DNA of 13,288 bases, taken from NCBI GenBank assembly GCA_903834675.1, contig CAILKC010000885.1, positions 1 to 13,288 of the forward strand, given 5' to 3'. The position numbers and the translations under genes are program-made. Within the stretch, counting starts at the first letter, position 1. Every line of letters starts with the position of its first letter. The notes below the pieces were generated by a model that saw nothing but the letters and a program-made list of their open reading frames with translations, was not told the DNA's origin and did no database searches. Below are positions 1-7,042 of the stretch, piece after piece. Source of the DNA: an uncultured Victivallales bacterium. Lineage in GTDB: Bacteria; Verrucomicrobiota; Lentisphaeria; Oligosphaerales; JAFGRS01.

Positions 1-764
1 GGCAGATCGCCATACAAGGGCAGGATCTCAACCTGGCCCAGCAGCCGGTGGCAGGACTCCATGGCGCGCCGGATCTCGTGCACCCCCGGCAGAAACACCA
101 GCAGATCGCCCTCCAGGCCCTGCCCGATGATACCTGCCGCGGCGCGGGCGGCGTCATTCCAGACCTCCTGGCTGAGCGGCCGGTCGGCGTAGCGAATATC
201 GATGGGGTACAAACGACCCTCGGCGTGCAGATGCGGGCAGTCGTCCAGGAAGCGGCAGACACTCTCGGCGTCCAGGGTTGCCGACATGACCACCACCCGC
301 AGTTCCGGCCGGCGAGCCTGCAAGCGCCGCAACAGCCCCAGACTCACATCCGCGGTCAGGCTGCGCTCATGGAACTCGTCGAACACCACCGCGCCGACGC
401 CTTCCAACAGCGGCGAGTCAAGCAGCCGCCGCGGCAGCAGGCCTTCGGTAATGAACCACAGCCGCGTGGCCGGCCCGCCGCAGTGCTCAAACCGCGTCCG
501 GTAACCCACCGTCTGCCCGGGCGGCTCGCCCAACTCGAAGGCGACCCGCTCAGCCAGCACCCGCGCCGCCAGCCGCCGCGGCTGCAGCACCAATATCTGG
601 CCGCGCACCGCGGAACAGGCCAGGAGAAACTGCGGCACCTGGGTCGACTTGCCAGAGCCCGTCGGCGCGGTAACCACGAGACGATTGCCGCTCTGCACCG
701 CGGCGGTGATCGCCTCCCGAATCGTGTGGATCGGTAAGCTGGATGGCCTCATCGCCTCAGTCAT
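1..764 (-). CDS. hrpB: ATP-dependent helicase HrpB, N-terminal part (cut by window edge)
   Basis: This is the first 254 codons of a DExH-box NTP-dependent helicase; the rest lies beyond position 1. The translation shows Walker A (APTGSGKS, residues 33-40), the DEFHERS motif II (129-135) and motif III SAT (161-163, within MSATLDA). A PRRLAAR stretch (62-68) fits motif Ia. The DEFH form of motif II, rather than DEAH, together with the very short N-terminus, is typical of HrpB and separates it from HrpA. An in-frame TGA lies two codons upstream, so the ATG at 764 is the earliest possible ATG start, and AAGGA (771-775) precedes it at 6 nt. HrpB belongs to a family of cytoplasmic RNA helicase-like proteins whose precise bacterial role is poorly known. 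The gene looks intact over the visible part. Its identity is secure to family level. Confidence 0.93.
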   Translation of the reverse strand, partial: MTEAMRPSSLPIHTIREAITAAVQSGNRLVVTAPTGSGKSTQVPQFLLACSAVRGQILVLQPRRLAARVLAERVAFELGEPPGQTVGYRTRFEHCGGPATRLWFITEGLLPRRLLDSPLLEGVGAVVFDEFHERSLTADVSLGLLRRLQARRPELRVVVMSATLDAESVCRFLDDCPHLHAEGRLYPIDIRYADRPLSQEVWNDAARAAAGIIGQGLEGDLLVFLPGVHEIRRAMESCHRLLGQVEILPLYGDL

Positions 765-779
765 GCATCATCCTTCGTC

Positions 780-847
780 GATTTGGACCGCCCACGGCCC
801 CGTGGGCAGTGGCCGCAAGCCGCGGCCGCTCCAGGATTTGGACCGCC
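780..847. repeat. Short hairpin segment bounded by a 13-bp direct repeat
   Basis: GATTTGGACCGCC occurs at 780-792 and again at 835-847. Between the copies are two perfect stem-loops: GCCCACG (790-796) with CGTGGGC (801-807), and GGCCGC (811-816) with GCGGCC (822-827). The TTTGGAC core resembles the terminal sequence of the element at 1357-1481, so this may be a relative or a remnant. It lies just upstream of the HrpB start, between that gene and the kinase relic. Confidence 0.5.
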
Positions 848-895
848 GCCAGCCGCGTGAACTCATGGCGCCTTTGTCGGCCCGTTCTCATGCAG

Positions 896-2266
896 CTACT
901 TCTGGTAGTTCTCGACCTGCGCCCACTCCAGCGCCTCCGGGCTCAGGCGCCAGTCCACCGCGTCGTAGATTCTGGCTCCCTTGGGCCCGAAGGCCACCAG
1001 CACCCGCGTCCCATACGGCGAGAAGCCGACAGAGCGGCTCTTGCCGTCATAGAACGTCAGCAGCTCGCGCCGGCTCTAGGCGATCTCGAAGTGCCGATCC
1101 TGTATGTGCCGCGCCGCCTGGGCGATGGCGCTGTAGTACTCCTCGCGCCGTTTCATCTGCTCGACCTCGGCCTTGGCCTTGGCGATGATGTCCTTGGCCT
1201 CGATGGCGGCGGTTTCGCCGGCCTGGGCCTGGCGCTTCTCCGCCAGGGCCTGCTCGGCCCGATCGCGCTGGCGCCGGGTGGCCAGCGCCAGCGCCGCGCG
1301 GACCCGCTCGGCCAACGCGGTACACGCCGGGTCTCCACCGAGCGCCGTCAGGCGATCTTTGGACTGCGGCGGCTTGACGCCGCTTTCTGAGGGCGCGGAG
1401 CGCCCAGCGGCCGCTTCGCGGCCAGCCAAAGCGGTGTCGCGTCCTGCTTGGCCAGCAGGACTTGCCACGCGCACTCCAAAGGAACCGCGTCGCGGTGAGT
1501 CACCTGCCGCCCCCTCCAGCGCCAGCTCGCGGCACTCGGTCCGGATGGCCTCGACCTCCGAGCTGGCCAGGGCCAGGTCGCCGCGTTCCAGGGCGCGTTG
1601 GGCGAGGGTCTCGCGGGCGCAACGCAGGCGCTTGACCGCGGGCACGTTGCCGACCCACAGCGCCAGGGCCTGCCGGCAACCCGAGATCGCCTCGTTGCAC
1701 TCGCCGTAGACCGCGCTGGCCGGCCCGATGCGGTCCCCCTCGCCGAGAGCCATCTCGGGCGCTAGATAGGCCGGCGTGCCCGCCGCGTCGGCGGCCTTCA
1801 TGAGCCGCTCTGCCTTGCCCTCGGCGCTGACGCTGATGGCCAGGCCCCAGTCCATCACCAGCACCTCGCCGTAGTCGCCCAACATGACGTTCTCCGGCTT
1901 CAGGTCCCGGTGCACGACGCCCTTACTGTGCGCGTAGGCGACCGCGTCGGAGACCTTGAGCAGGATCTCGAGGTTCTCCTCCAGGCTCTTGCCGACGATG
2001 GCTTTGTGCCAAGGCGTGCCACGCACCTCTTTCATGGCGTAGAAGAGAGTGCCATCCGGGGCCGCCCCGGACGAGATCGAGCCCTCCCAGCGCTGCTGGA
2101 CGCCCGCCAAGGCCGTGGCGTCCGGTCCGGCGGCGGCTTCCGCCCGGGTGAAGGTGAGGGACTTGCCGCAGCTCTCGCAGTCGGCGCAACCGCTGAGGTC
2201 GGCGGCGGTTGCCTCGTAGAGCGCCTGGCAGTGCGGACAGCGCACCGAGATAGCATCCGCGGACAT
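896..2266 (-). pseudogene. Decayed Hanks-type Ser/Thr kinase with zinc-ribbon N-terminus and WD40-like tail
   Basis: Counting from the ATG at 2266, a CPHC...CADCESC zinc-ribbon (residues 10-33) is followed directly by the middle of a kinase. This part has HRDLKPEN (119-126), the DWG form of the Mg-binding motif (139-141) and GTPAYLAPE (163-171). The glycine-rich loop and the catalytic VAIK lysine are absent, apparently deleted near residues 67-71. The C-lobe after GPAS (about residue 184) is also gone, and the frame jumps into a helical ALALW...ERGDLALA region. A hairpin element interrupts residues about 262-303. The main frame ends at TAG (1076-1078). Beyond it the same frame stays open for 59 more codons (896-1075) and reads like the end of a WD40 domain (LLTFYDG, VGFSPYGTRVL, IYDAVDW). 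An alternative ATG at 2290 is less likely. Full-length relatives join all these parts, so I infer a relic with no kinase activity. The tract 2267-2489, between this gene and the divergent OmpA-like gene, holds no gene; it has one hairpin, ACGCCG/CGGCGT (2321-2335). Confidence 0.85.
1357..1481. mobile_element. 125-bp hairpin-string element with terminal inverted repeats
   Basis: The ends are CTTTGGACTGCG (1357-1368) and CGCACTCCAAAG (1470-1481), inverted repeats matching at 11 of 12 positions. Inside are four perfect stem-loops in a row: GCGGCG/CGCCGC (1366-1383), GGGCGC/GCGCCC (1391-1405), GGCCGC/GCGGCC (1409-1423) and GTCCTGCT/AGCAGGAC (1441-1461). It sits within the kinase relic in a stretch where the translation turns low-complexity and unlike the family. 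There is no ORF for a transposase and no clear target duplication. It could be a MITE or a REP/BIME-like element; I recall similar hairpin strings from Verrucomicrobia and Lentisphaerae, but cannot verify this here. Confidence 0.6.
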
Positions 2267-2489
2267 AGTCCTCCACTCCCCTCGCCTCACGTCACCTAAC
2301 CCAGGTCAGCAGCTCCGCCGACGCCGCTCCGGCGTGAGCGACGCTGGAATGTAGGCGGTACGACCGGGATTCCAAGACGAACAGGACGCCGTGCAGACCG
2401 CCGCAGGGCTCCCCAAACAGCGTCCAGGTTGAGAGATCGCACCCCTGCCACTTGAACGCGCCGCGAGCGCACTCATGGTATGCGTCCCT

Positions 2490-3308
2490 ATGGATAGCCG
2501 CAGAATCGCGATGATTGCTTTGGCCGTCGCCGCCGTCGGCGCCGGTGGCGCTGTGCTGCTTACCAGCCGCGGTCGGGCCGCCATCAAGGAGGCTCGGGTT
2601 CTGCGTGCCGAGATGGCCCTGATCACCCAGGTCCGCGACGATACGGGCAAACAGGCCGCCGAGTTGAAAGCGGCACTCGAGCAGAGCGCCGCCGCACTCA
2701 CCCAGGCCCAGGCTGAACTGGAAGCCGCCAAGCGCGCCAACATCGACTTGGGCAACAAGCTGACAGGCTACTCGGAAGAGCTGGTCCGCAAGCAGTCCGA
2801 GCTGCGGCAGGTCAGTGAGACCCAGCAGCAACTACTGGACCAACTGCGGCGCGAGGTGGACGATCACAAGGTCACCATCGCCCATCTTGGCAACTCGGTG
2901 TCGGTCACCCTGGTCGGCCAGATGCTGTTCGGTTCCGGTCAGGCTGGGCTGACGGCAGAGGGCATCGAGGTCTTGACGCGGGTCGGCGCCGTCATCAACC
3001 AGGCTAGCGGCCGGAATATCCGCGTGGTGGGGCACACCGACAACCGGCCCATCTCCGCGGCGCGCCGGGGGCTGTACCCCACGAACTGGGAGTTGTCCAC
3101 CTACCGCGCCTCAGCGGTGGTACGCTTCCTGGTCGATACCGTCGGCATCGCGCCGGAGCGTTGCGAAGCGGTCGGCATGGGCGAGTTTCAGCCGGTTGCG
3201 ACCAACGAGACGAGTGCGGGTCGACTGCAGAACCGGCGCCTCGAGATTCTGCTGGCGCCGCCCCTGCCCAAAGCTGAGCCGCTGGCGGCGCCGACGCCCT
3301 CCCCGTAG
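2490..3308 (+). CDS. OmpA/MotB-family peptidoglycan-binding membrane protein
   Basis: This 272-aa protein has a short basic N-terminus and one hydrophobic segment (residues 6-24) that should anchor it in the inner membrane. A long Ala/Glu/Gln/Leu-rich coiled coil follows (about 30-130), then an OmpA C-like domain (about 133-255). The domain carries VGHTDN (180-185), the peptidoglycan-binding pattern N-x2-LS-x2-RA-x2-V (N199, L202-S203, R206-A207, V210) and a terminal NRRLEI. The tail is Pro/Ala-rich. It probably tethers the cell envelope to peptidoglycan. The layout is MotB-like, but no MotA gene is nearby and the coiled coil is long for MotB. An in-frame ATG at 2475 would add five residues. 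Neither start has a good Shine-Dalgarno; 2490 is preferred because MDSRR is a natural anchor start. The family is secure and the partner unknown. Confidence 0.88.
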   Translation: MDSRRIAMIALAVAAVGAGGAVLLTSRGRAAIKEARVLRAEMALITQVRDDTGKQAAELKAALEQSAAALTQAQAELEAAKRANIDLGNKLTGYSEELVRKQSELRQVSETQQQLLDQLRREVDDHKVTIAHLGNSVSVTLVGQMLFGSGQAGLTAEGIEVLTRVGAVINQASGRNIRVVGHTDNRPISAARRGLYPTNWELSTYRASAVVRFLVDTVGIAPERCEAVGMGEFQPVATNETSAGRLQNRRLEILLAPPLPKAEPLAAPTPSP

Positions 3309-3309
3309 G

Positions 3310-3327
3310 CCGGGGATGCGGCCCCGG
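3310..3327. terminator. Possible bidirectional terminator hairpin between convergent genes
   Basis: CCGGGG (3310-3315) pairs with CCCCGG (3322-3327) across a 6-nt loop. It lies in the 32-bp gap between the OmpA-like gene and the convergent fusion gene. There is no T-tract on either strand, so termination activity is uncertain. Confidence 0.35.
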
Positions 3328-3340
3328 TTCCCGTTCAGCC

Positions 3341-5629
3341 CTAACTGACCAGGCGCCGGAAACCACTGTGTGCCACCGGCCCGCGCAGGCGCTGCTGGAC
3401 CGTTTCCGTGCGCACCGCGGTGGCCAGTTCCCCGAAGACCTCCCCGATGGCGTCTTCGAACTGCCGCATCTCGCGTTCCGTGTGCGCCAGGGTTGGATAG
3501 TACCCCGGCCCAGCCAGGAATCCCCGGGCGAGCATCTGCTGGGTGTACAGGGTGCGCACGGCCTGCGCGTCGGGAGGCTCGAAGTGCAGGTGCGCCATGC
3601 AGGGGAAACCGCCACTGACACGCACTGCCAGGCCGGCCGCTTCGGCAGCGCGCCGCCAGAGGTTCTTCACCGTGGTCCCAGCCCAGGCCAGATGCTCAGG
3701 CAGCGCGATGCGCCGCATCTTGCGCACCGTCGCCAGCGCGGCGGCGGGGCCGACCGACTCGGTCCAATAGGTGCTGCTGATAAAGGAATGGTGGGCGCCG
3801 TCCATGGCTTCTGCGGTGCCGATCACCGCCGCCATGGGGTGGCCGTTGCCCAGCGCTTTGGCGAAGATGGCCAGGTCCGGTTGCACCCCGAGACCCAGGT
3901 GGACGCCGCCGACCTGTACCCGGAAGCCGATGGTGATCTCGTCGAATACCAGCAGAATCCCCCGACGCCGGGTCTCGGCGCGTACCGTCTCCAGGAACCC
4001 AGCCTGGGGGGGATCCTGGCGGGCTGGCTCCATCACCACGCAGGCCAGGCTGTCGCCATGCGCGTCGAGCAGGGCGTGGAATGCCCGCAGATCGTTGTAC
4101 GGAAAGGTCAGGGTCGTACCGCGCAACTCCGGCGGGACCCCGTCGGGCGCCAGTCCGGGCAGCAGGTGCCCGTTGAGGGCGTCCTCGGCGGCGAGATTAG
4201 CGGCCAGATACCAATCCTGCCAGCCGTGGTAGCCACAGATCGCGACCCGGCTACGGCCGCTGGTCGCCCTGGCGATACGCACCGCCACCGCCCCGATTTC
4301 GCCGCCGCAACGGGCAAAACGCACGCACTGGGCCCAGGGATGCAGCTCGCAGAGCAGGTCCGCCAGATCGAGTTCCTCCGGCGGATTCAGGGTACACATG
4401 CTGCCCAGACTGACCCGGCGGTGTACGGCGCGGCTGACCTCAGGGTCCCGGAACCCCAGCAGACAGGCGCCGATCCCATTGATGGAGAAGTCGATATAGC
4501 GGCGGCCATCGGTATCCCAGAGGGTGCAGCCCCGCGCTTCACGGAAGTAGGCCGGCCACTGCCCGGGGGCGAACATCTCGGGCCGTTTGCTCAGCAGTTG
4601 GGTGCCGCCGGGGATGCGTCGACAGGCCCGTTCGTACCTGGCCTGGACCTTCTCCGTGGCCTCCTGCGCCAACCCGAGAAGGCTGACGGCATTCCCAGAC
4701 ACTACGGCGGCGAGATCGGCCTCCTCCAGCCCGAACTGGTCGGCGGCCTCGAACAGCGCCCGCAACGACTCCAGCCCGACCAGCCAGGTGTGGCACGGCG
4801 GCGCCGCGGTAGGCGCATCGATGCGCTCGGGATTGATCCAGGAAAAGTCGTCGCCCACCGTGACGCAGCGACCGCGCTGATGCGATACCGGAAAGTCCGA
4901 GCCCCAAAGCAGGCGGCGGGGACCGAAATGCTCCAGAATGGCGAGCAGGGCCTGCGGTTCGCAGACCGCGGCGAGGTCAAACCAGAGGTTGTCCAGGTAC
5001 GCCAACTCCGCCACAACTCGTACCGTATTAGGGGCGTGGAAGCCGCGACCGGCATGAGCCAGGACGACCTGGGCGTCAGGGTAACGCTCGCAGCAGCGCC
5101 GGAGATAGCCCCGGTTCTCTTCGTCGGCCAGCGCCCGCTCCCGCACCAGATGAAGCATGAGCAACAGCTTGCGCTTGTGGCAGAGCTCCCAGAGCCATTC
5201 CGGGCAGTAGGCTGCGAGCGGCAGATCAAACGTGGGCGCCGGCCCCGCCAGCAGGTGGTAAGGCTTGATGCCGGCGCAGCGGTCGGCGTCCAGCCAGTTC
5301 TCCAGGCGTGGACGCGGCATCTCCGGCCAGGCTAGAACCAGCAACCGGTCGTCAGGCTGCCAGTCTGGCTGTGCCGTGATCCAGTCGTTGGCGGCAGCCG
5401 GGTCGCCACGGCCCGGCAGGGGAAAGAAAAGGCCAGCGCTCAGCCGCGCGGCGCCCACAAGGTGGCCCAGTTCCCGTTGCCAGGTCGCCCGGGTCAGGGC
5501 CGCTGTGCCGACCTGCGCTTCGGCCGGGTGCAGATGGGCGTGGACGTCGAACAGCCGCGCCGGCAGCCGCGCCGACAGGGTGGCCGCAGCGACCGCGTCC
5601 TGAGGCTGAAGTGTCCAGTTCGGATCCAT
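3341..5629 (-). CDS. Amidohydrolase fused to class III (GSA-type) aminotransferase
   Basis: The 762-aa protein has two domains. Residues about 24-320 form an amidohydrolase-2 (PF04909-like) domain with FDVHAHLHP (metal ligands H30, H32), a His in the LMLHLVRE strand (about H160), VLAHAGRG (about H192) and LLWGSDFP (about D245), so the metal site looks complete. Residues about 325-755 form a fold-type I PLP enzyme of the class III aminotransferase / glutamate-1-semialdehyde aminomutase type. It has an IPGGTQ start, a GYHGWQDWY loop, FDEITIGF (about D563) and FAKALGNG (PLP-binding Lys, about K591). Each half is close to its normal stand-alone length. AAGGAAGG sits 5 nt before the ATG at 5629. 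The gene lies 77 bp downstream of a Gfo/Idh/MocA oxidoreductase and probably shares its transcript. The likely chemistry is hydrolysis or decarboxylation plus amino transfer on a small carbonyl compound; the substrate is unknown. Confidence 0.9.
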   Translation of the reverse strand: MDPNWTLQPQDAVAAATLSARLPARLFDVHAHLHPAEAQVGTAALTRATWQRELGHLVGAARLSAGLFFPLPGRGDPAAANDWITAQPDWQPDDRLLVLAWPEMPRPRLENWLDADRCAGIKPYHLLAGPAPTFDLPLAAYCPEWLWELCHKRKLLLMLHLVRERALADEENRGYLRRCCERYPDAQVVLAHAGRGFHAPNTVRVVAELAYLDNLWFDLAAVCEPQALLAILEHFGPRRLLWGSDFPVSHQRGRCVTVGDDFSWINPERIDAPTAAPPCHTWLVGLESLRALFEAADQFGLEEADLAAVVSGNAVSLLGLAQEATEKVQARYERACRRIPGGTQLLSKRPEMFAPGQWPAYFREARGCTLWDTDGRRYIDFSINGIGACLLGFRDPEVSRAVHRRVSLGSMCTLNPPEELDLADLLCELHPWAQCVRFARCGGEIGAVAVRIARATSGRSRVAICGYHGWQDWYLAANLAAEDALNGHLLPGLAPDGVPPELRGTTLTFPYNDLRAFHALLDAHGDSLACVVMEPARQDPPQAGFLETVRAETRRRGILLVFDEITIGFRVQVGGVHLGLGVQPDLAIFAKALGNGHPMAAVIGTAEAMDGAHHSFISSTYWTESVGPAAALATVRKMRRIALPEHLAWAGTTVKNLWRRAAEAAGLAVRVSGGFPCMAHLHFEPPDAQAVRTLYTQQMLARGFLAGPGYYPTLAHTEREMRQFEDAIGEVFGELATAVRTETVQQRLRGPVAHSGFRRLVS

Positions 5630-5706
5630 GCCAACCTTCCTTCAGAATGACCCCCGGAGAACCCGGCTGGGGCGGGCGGCGACACCGCGGGGCCCGGGGC
5701 TCGGGA

Positions 5707-6834
5707 CTAGACGAACGCGGGGATGTCGATGCCGACGCCGCCCTGCGCGGCTGAGGCGTGGGCGCAGATCCCGGCGGCGGTCCACTGCGCCGCGGTCACG
5801 GCGTTACTCCACGGGCTCCGCCCTTCGACGATACTGCGCACGAACTCATGCACCATGTGCGGATGCGAGCCGTGGTGGCCGCCGCCCTGCGCGAAGGAGA
5901 GGTGAGTGTGCTGCGCCGTCGCCTGGAAGCGGGTCGTGTGCCGGGCGATCTCGGACGGCAGCAAGTCCTGGCGGTCCGCCGGTAGCGGTCGGCTCGTAGC
6001 GAAGGAGCGCTTCTGGCCGGAAACCACAGGCGAGGCCTCAAACAACAGCGGGTCTTCGTTCTCCATCTGCCACTCGTAACACGCATCTTCGCCATAGATG
6101 ACGAAGCTCTCCATGTACGGCCGGGCGCAGTGGAAAAGGGTGCGGGTCACCTCGGCCGCCAGGTCTGCTGTCTCAAGCTGGTAGATCGCCGTCTCAACCG
6201 GATACGGGTTGCCGTACTGGCGCTGCAACTCATCGCGCATGCGGCCCGAGCCGAAGCAATGCACCCGCACCGCCCGCGTCTCGGCCAGGGCCAGCAACGG
6301 CGCCACGGCGTGGGTAGCGTACCACATCGGCGGCAGACCGGCCCAGTAGGGTGGCCAGCACTCCATGTCCTGGTAATGAGCGCCGCGCAGAAACTGAAGG
6401 CGGCCGAAGCGCCCTTGCCGCCGCAGTTCCAGGGCGTGAAGGAACTGGCGCGTGTAGACGGCCGTCTCCATCATCATGTAGACGCATCCGGAGCGCCGTT
6501 GCGCCGCCACCACGGCGTGCAAATCCTTCAGCGTCGTGGCCATGGGCACGGTGCAGGCGCAGTGCTTGCCGACCTCGAGCACCGCCAGCGCCTGGCGTGC
6601 GTGATCCGGGATGCCTGAGACCAGATGCACCGCGTCGTAGTCGCTGGCGAGGACCTCACTGAAGTCGCGAAACACCGCGGCAAACTCGTATTTCTCCGTG
6701 ATCGCCTTGAGCCGCCCCTCGTCGCGCTCGCACACCGCCACCCGACCGACGTCCGGGTGATCGAGGTAGATGGCGGGGAACCCGCCGCCGAACCCCAGTC
6801 CCACCACCACCACGCTGAGTTTGCCCTTCGCCAT
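5707..6834 (-). CDS. Gfo/Idh/MocA-family oxidoreductase lacking the canonical EKP motif
   Basis: This 375-aa protein begins with a Rossmann NAD(P)-binding fold, VVVVGLGFGGGFP (residues 8-20), followed by an acidic residue after strand 2 (AVCERD). At the usual EKP catalytic position it reads CTVP (94-97), so the family lysine is absent. The C-terminal half carries a His-rich GGGHHGSHPHMVHEF segment and ends ...GVGIDIPAFV. An ATG at 6882 would add 16 residues, but the start at 6834 is preferred because GAGGAG lies 9 nt upstream and the Rossmann strand follows directly. The family acts on sugars, cyclitols and their derivatives in the cytoplasm. The gene leads the unit that includes the amidohydrolase-aminotransferase fusion and is divergent from a second family member. 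The specific substrate cannot be told. Confidence 0.88.
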   Translation of the reverse strand: MAKGKLSVVVVGLGFGGGFPAIYLDHPDVGRVAVCERDEGRLKAITEKYEFAAVFRDFSEVLASDYDAVHLVSGIPDHARQALAVLEVGKHCACTVPMATTLKDLHAVVAAQRRSGCVYMMMETAVYTRQFLHALELRRQGRFGRLQFLRGAHYQDMECWPPYWAGLPPMWYATHAVAPLLALAETRAVRVHCFGSGRMRDELQRQYGNPYPVETAIYQLETADLAAEVTRTLFHCARPYMESFVIYGEDACYEWQMENEDPLLFEASPVVSGQKRSFATSRPLPADRQDLLPSEIARHTTRFQATAQHTHLSFAQGGGHHGSHPHMVHEFVRSIVEGRSPWSNAVTAAQWTAAGICAHASAAQGGVGIDIPAFV

Positions 6835-7042
6835 CGCCGCCGTCTCCTCGCTGCGGGGCCGTAGCCCCCCTTCCAAAACCACAGGTAAGTCACCGCCGCG
6901 CTCCGCTCCAGTACCATGCCCGGCGGCCTGAGCGAATGCAATGCTGGGGGGTCACCTCGCGGCACAGGTGCAAGTGGCCACGAGCGCGGCTACTGTAGAC
7001 GCCGGTGGCGCGGTTTCACCCATTCAGGCGAAGGAGACGCAG
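6835..7042. promoter_or_regulatory. Divergent intergenic region between two oxidoreductase genes
   Basis: These 208 bp must hold the promoters of both divergent transcription units. I see no convincing -10/-35 pair on either strand. Two features are visible: a short stem GGGGC/GCCCC just upstream of the minus-strand gene, and CACCT (6953-6957) with AGGTG (6966-6970), a weak dyad that could be an operator. No regulator gene is nearby. Confidence 0.35.

Noticed and set aside
48..737. Plus-strand frame of 229 codons at the left edge
   Set aside because: The minus strand here encodes HrpB with Walker A, DEFH and SAT motifs.
2292..2831. Minus-strand frames over the start of the OmpA-like gene
   Set aside because: They are antisense to the coiled-coil region, whose repetitive codons keep several frames open.
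3368..5335. A 655-codon open frame on the plus strand
   Set aside because: It is antisense to the fusion enzyme, whose minus-strand frame shows clear motifs of two families. The plus translation has no family resemblance; long antisense frames are common at this GC content.
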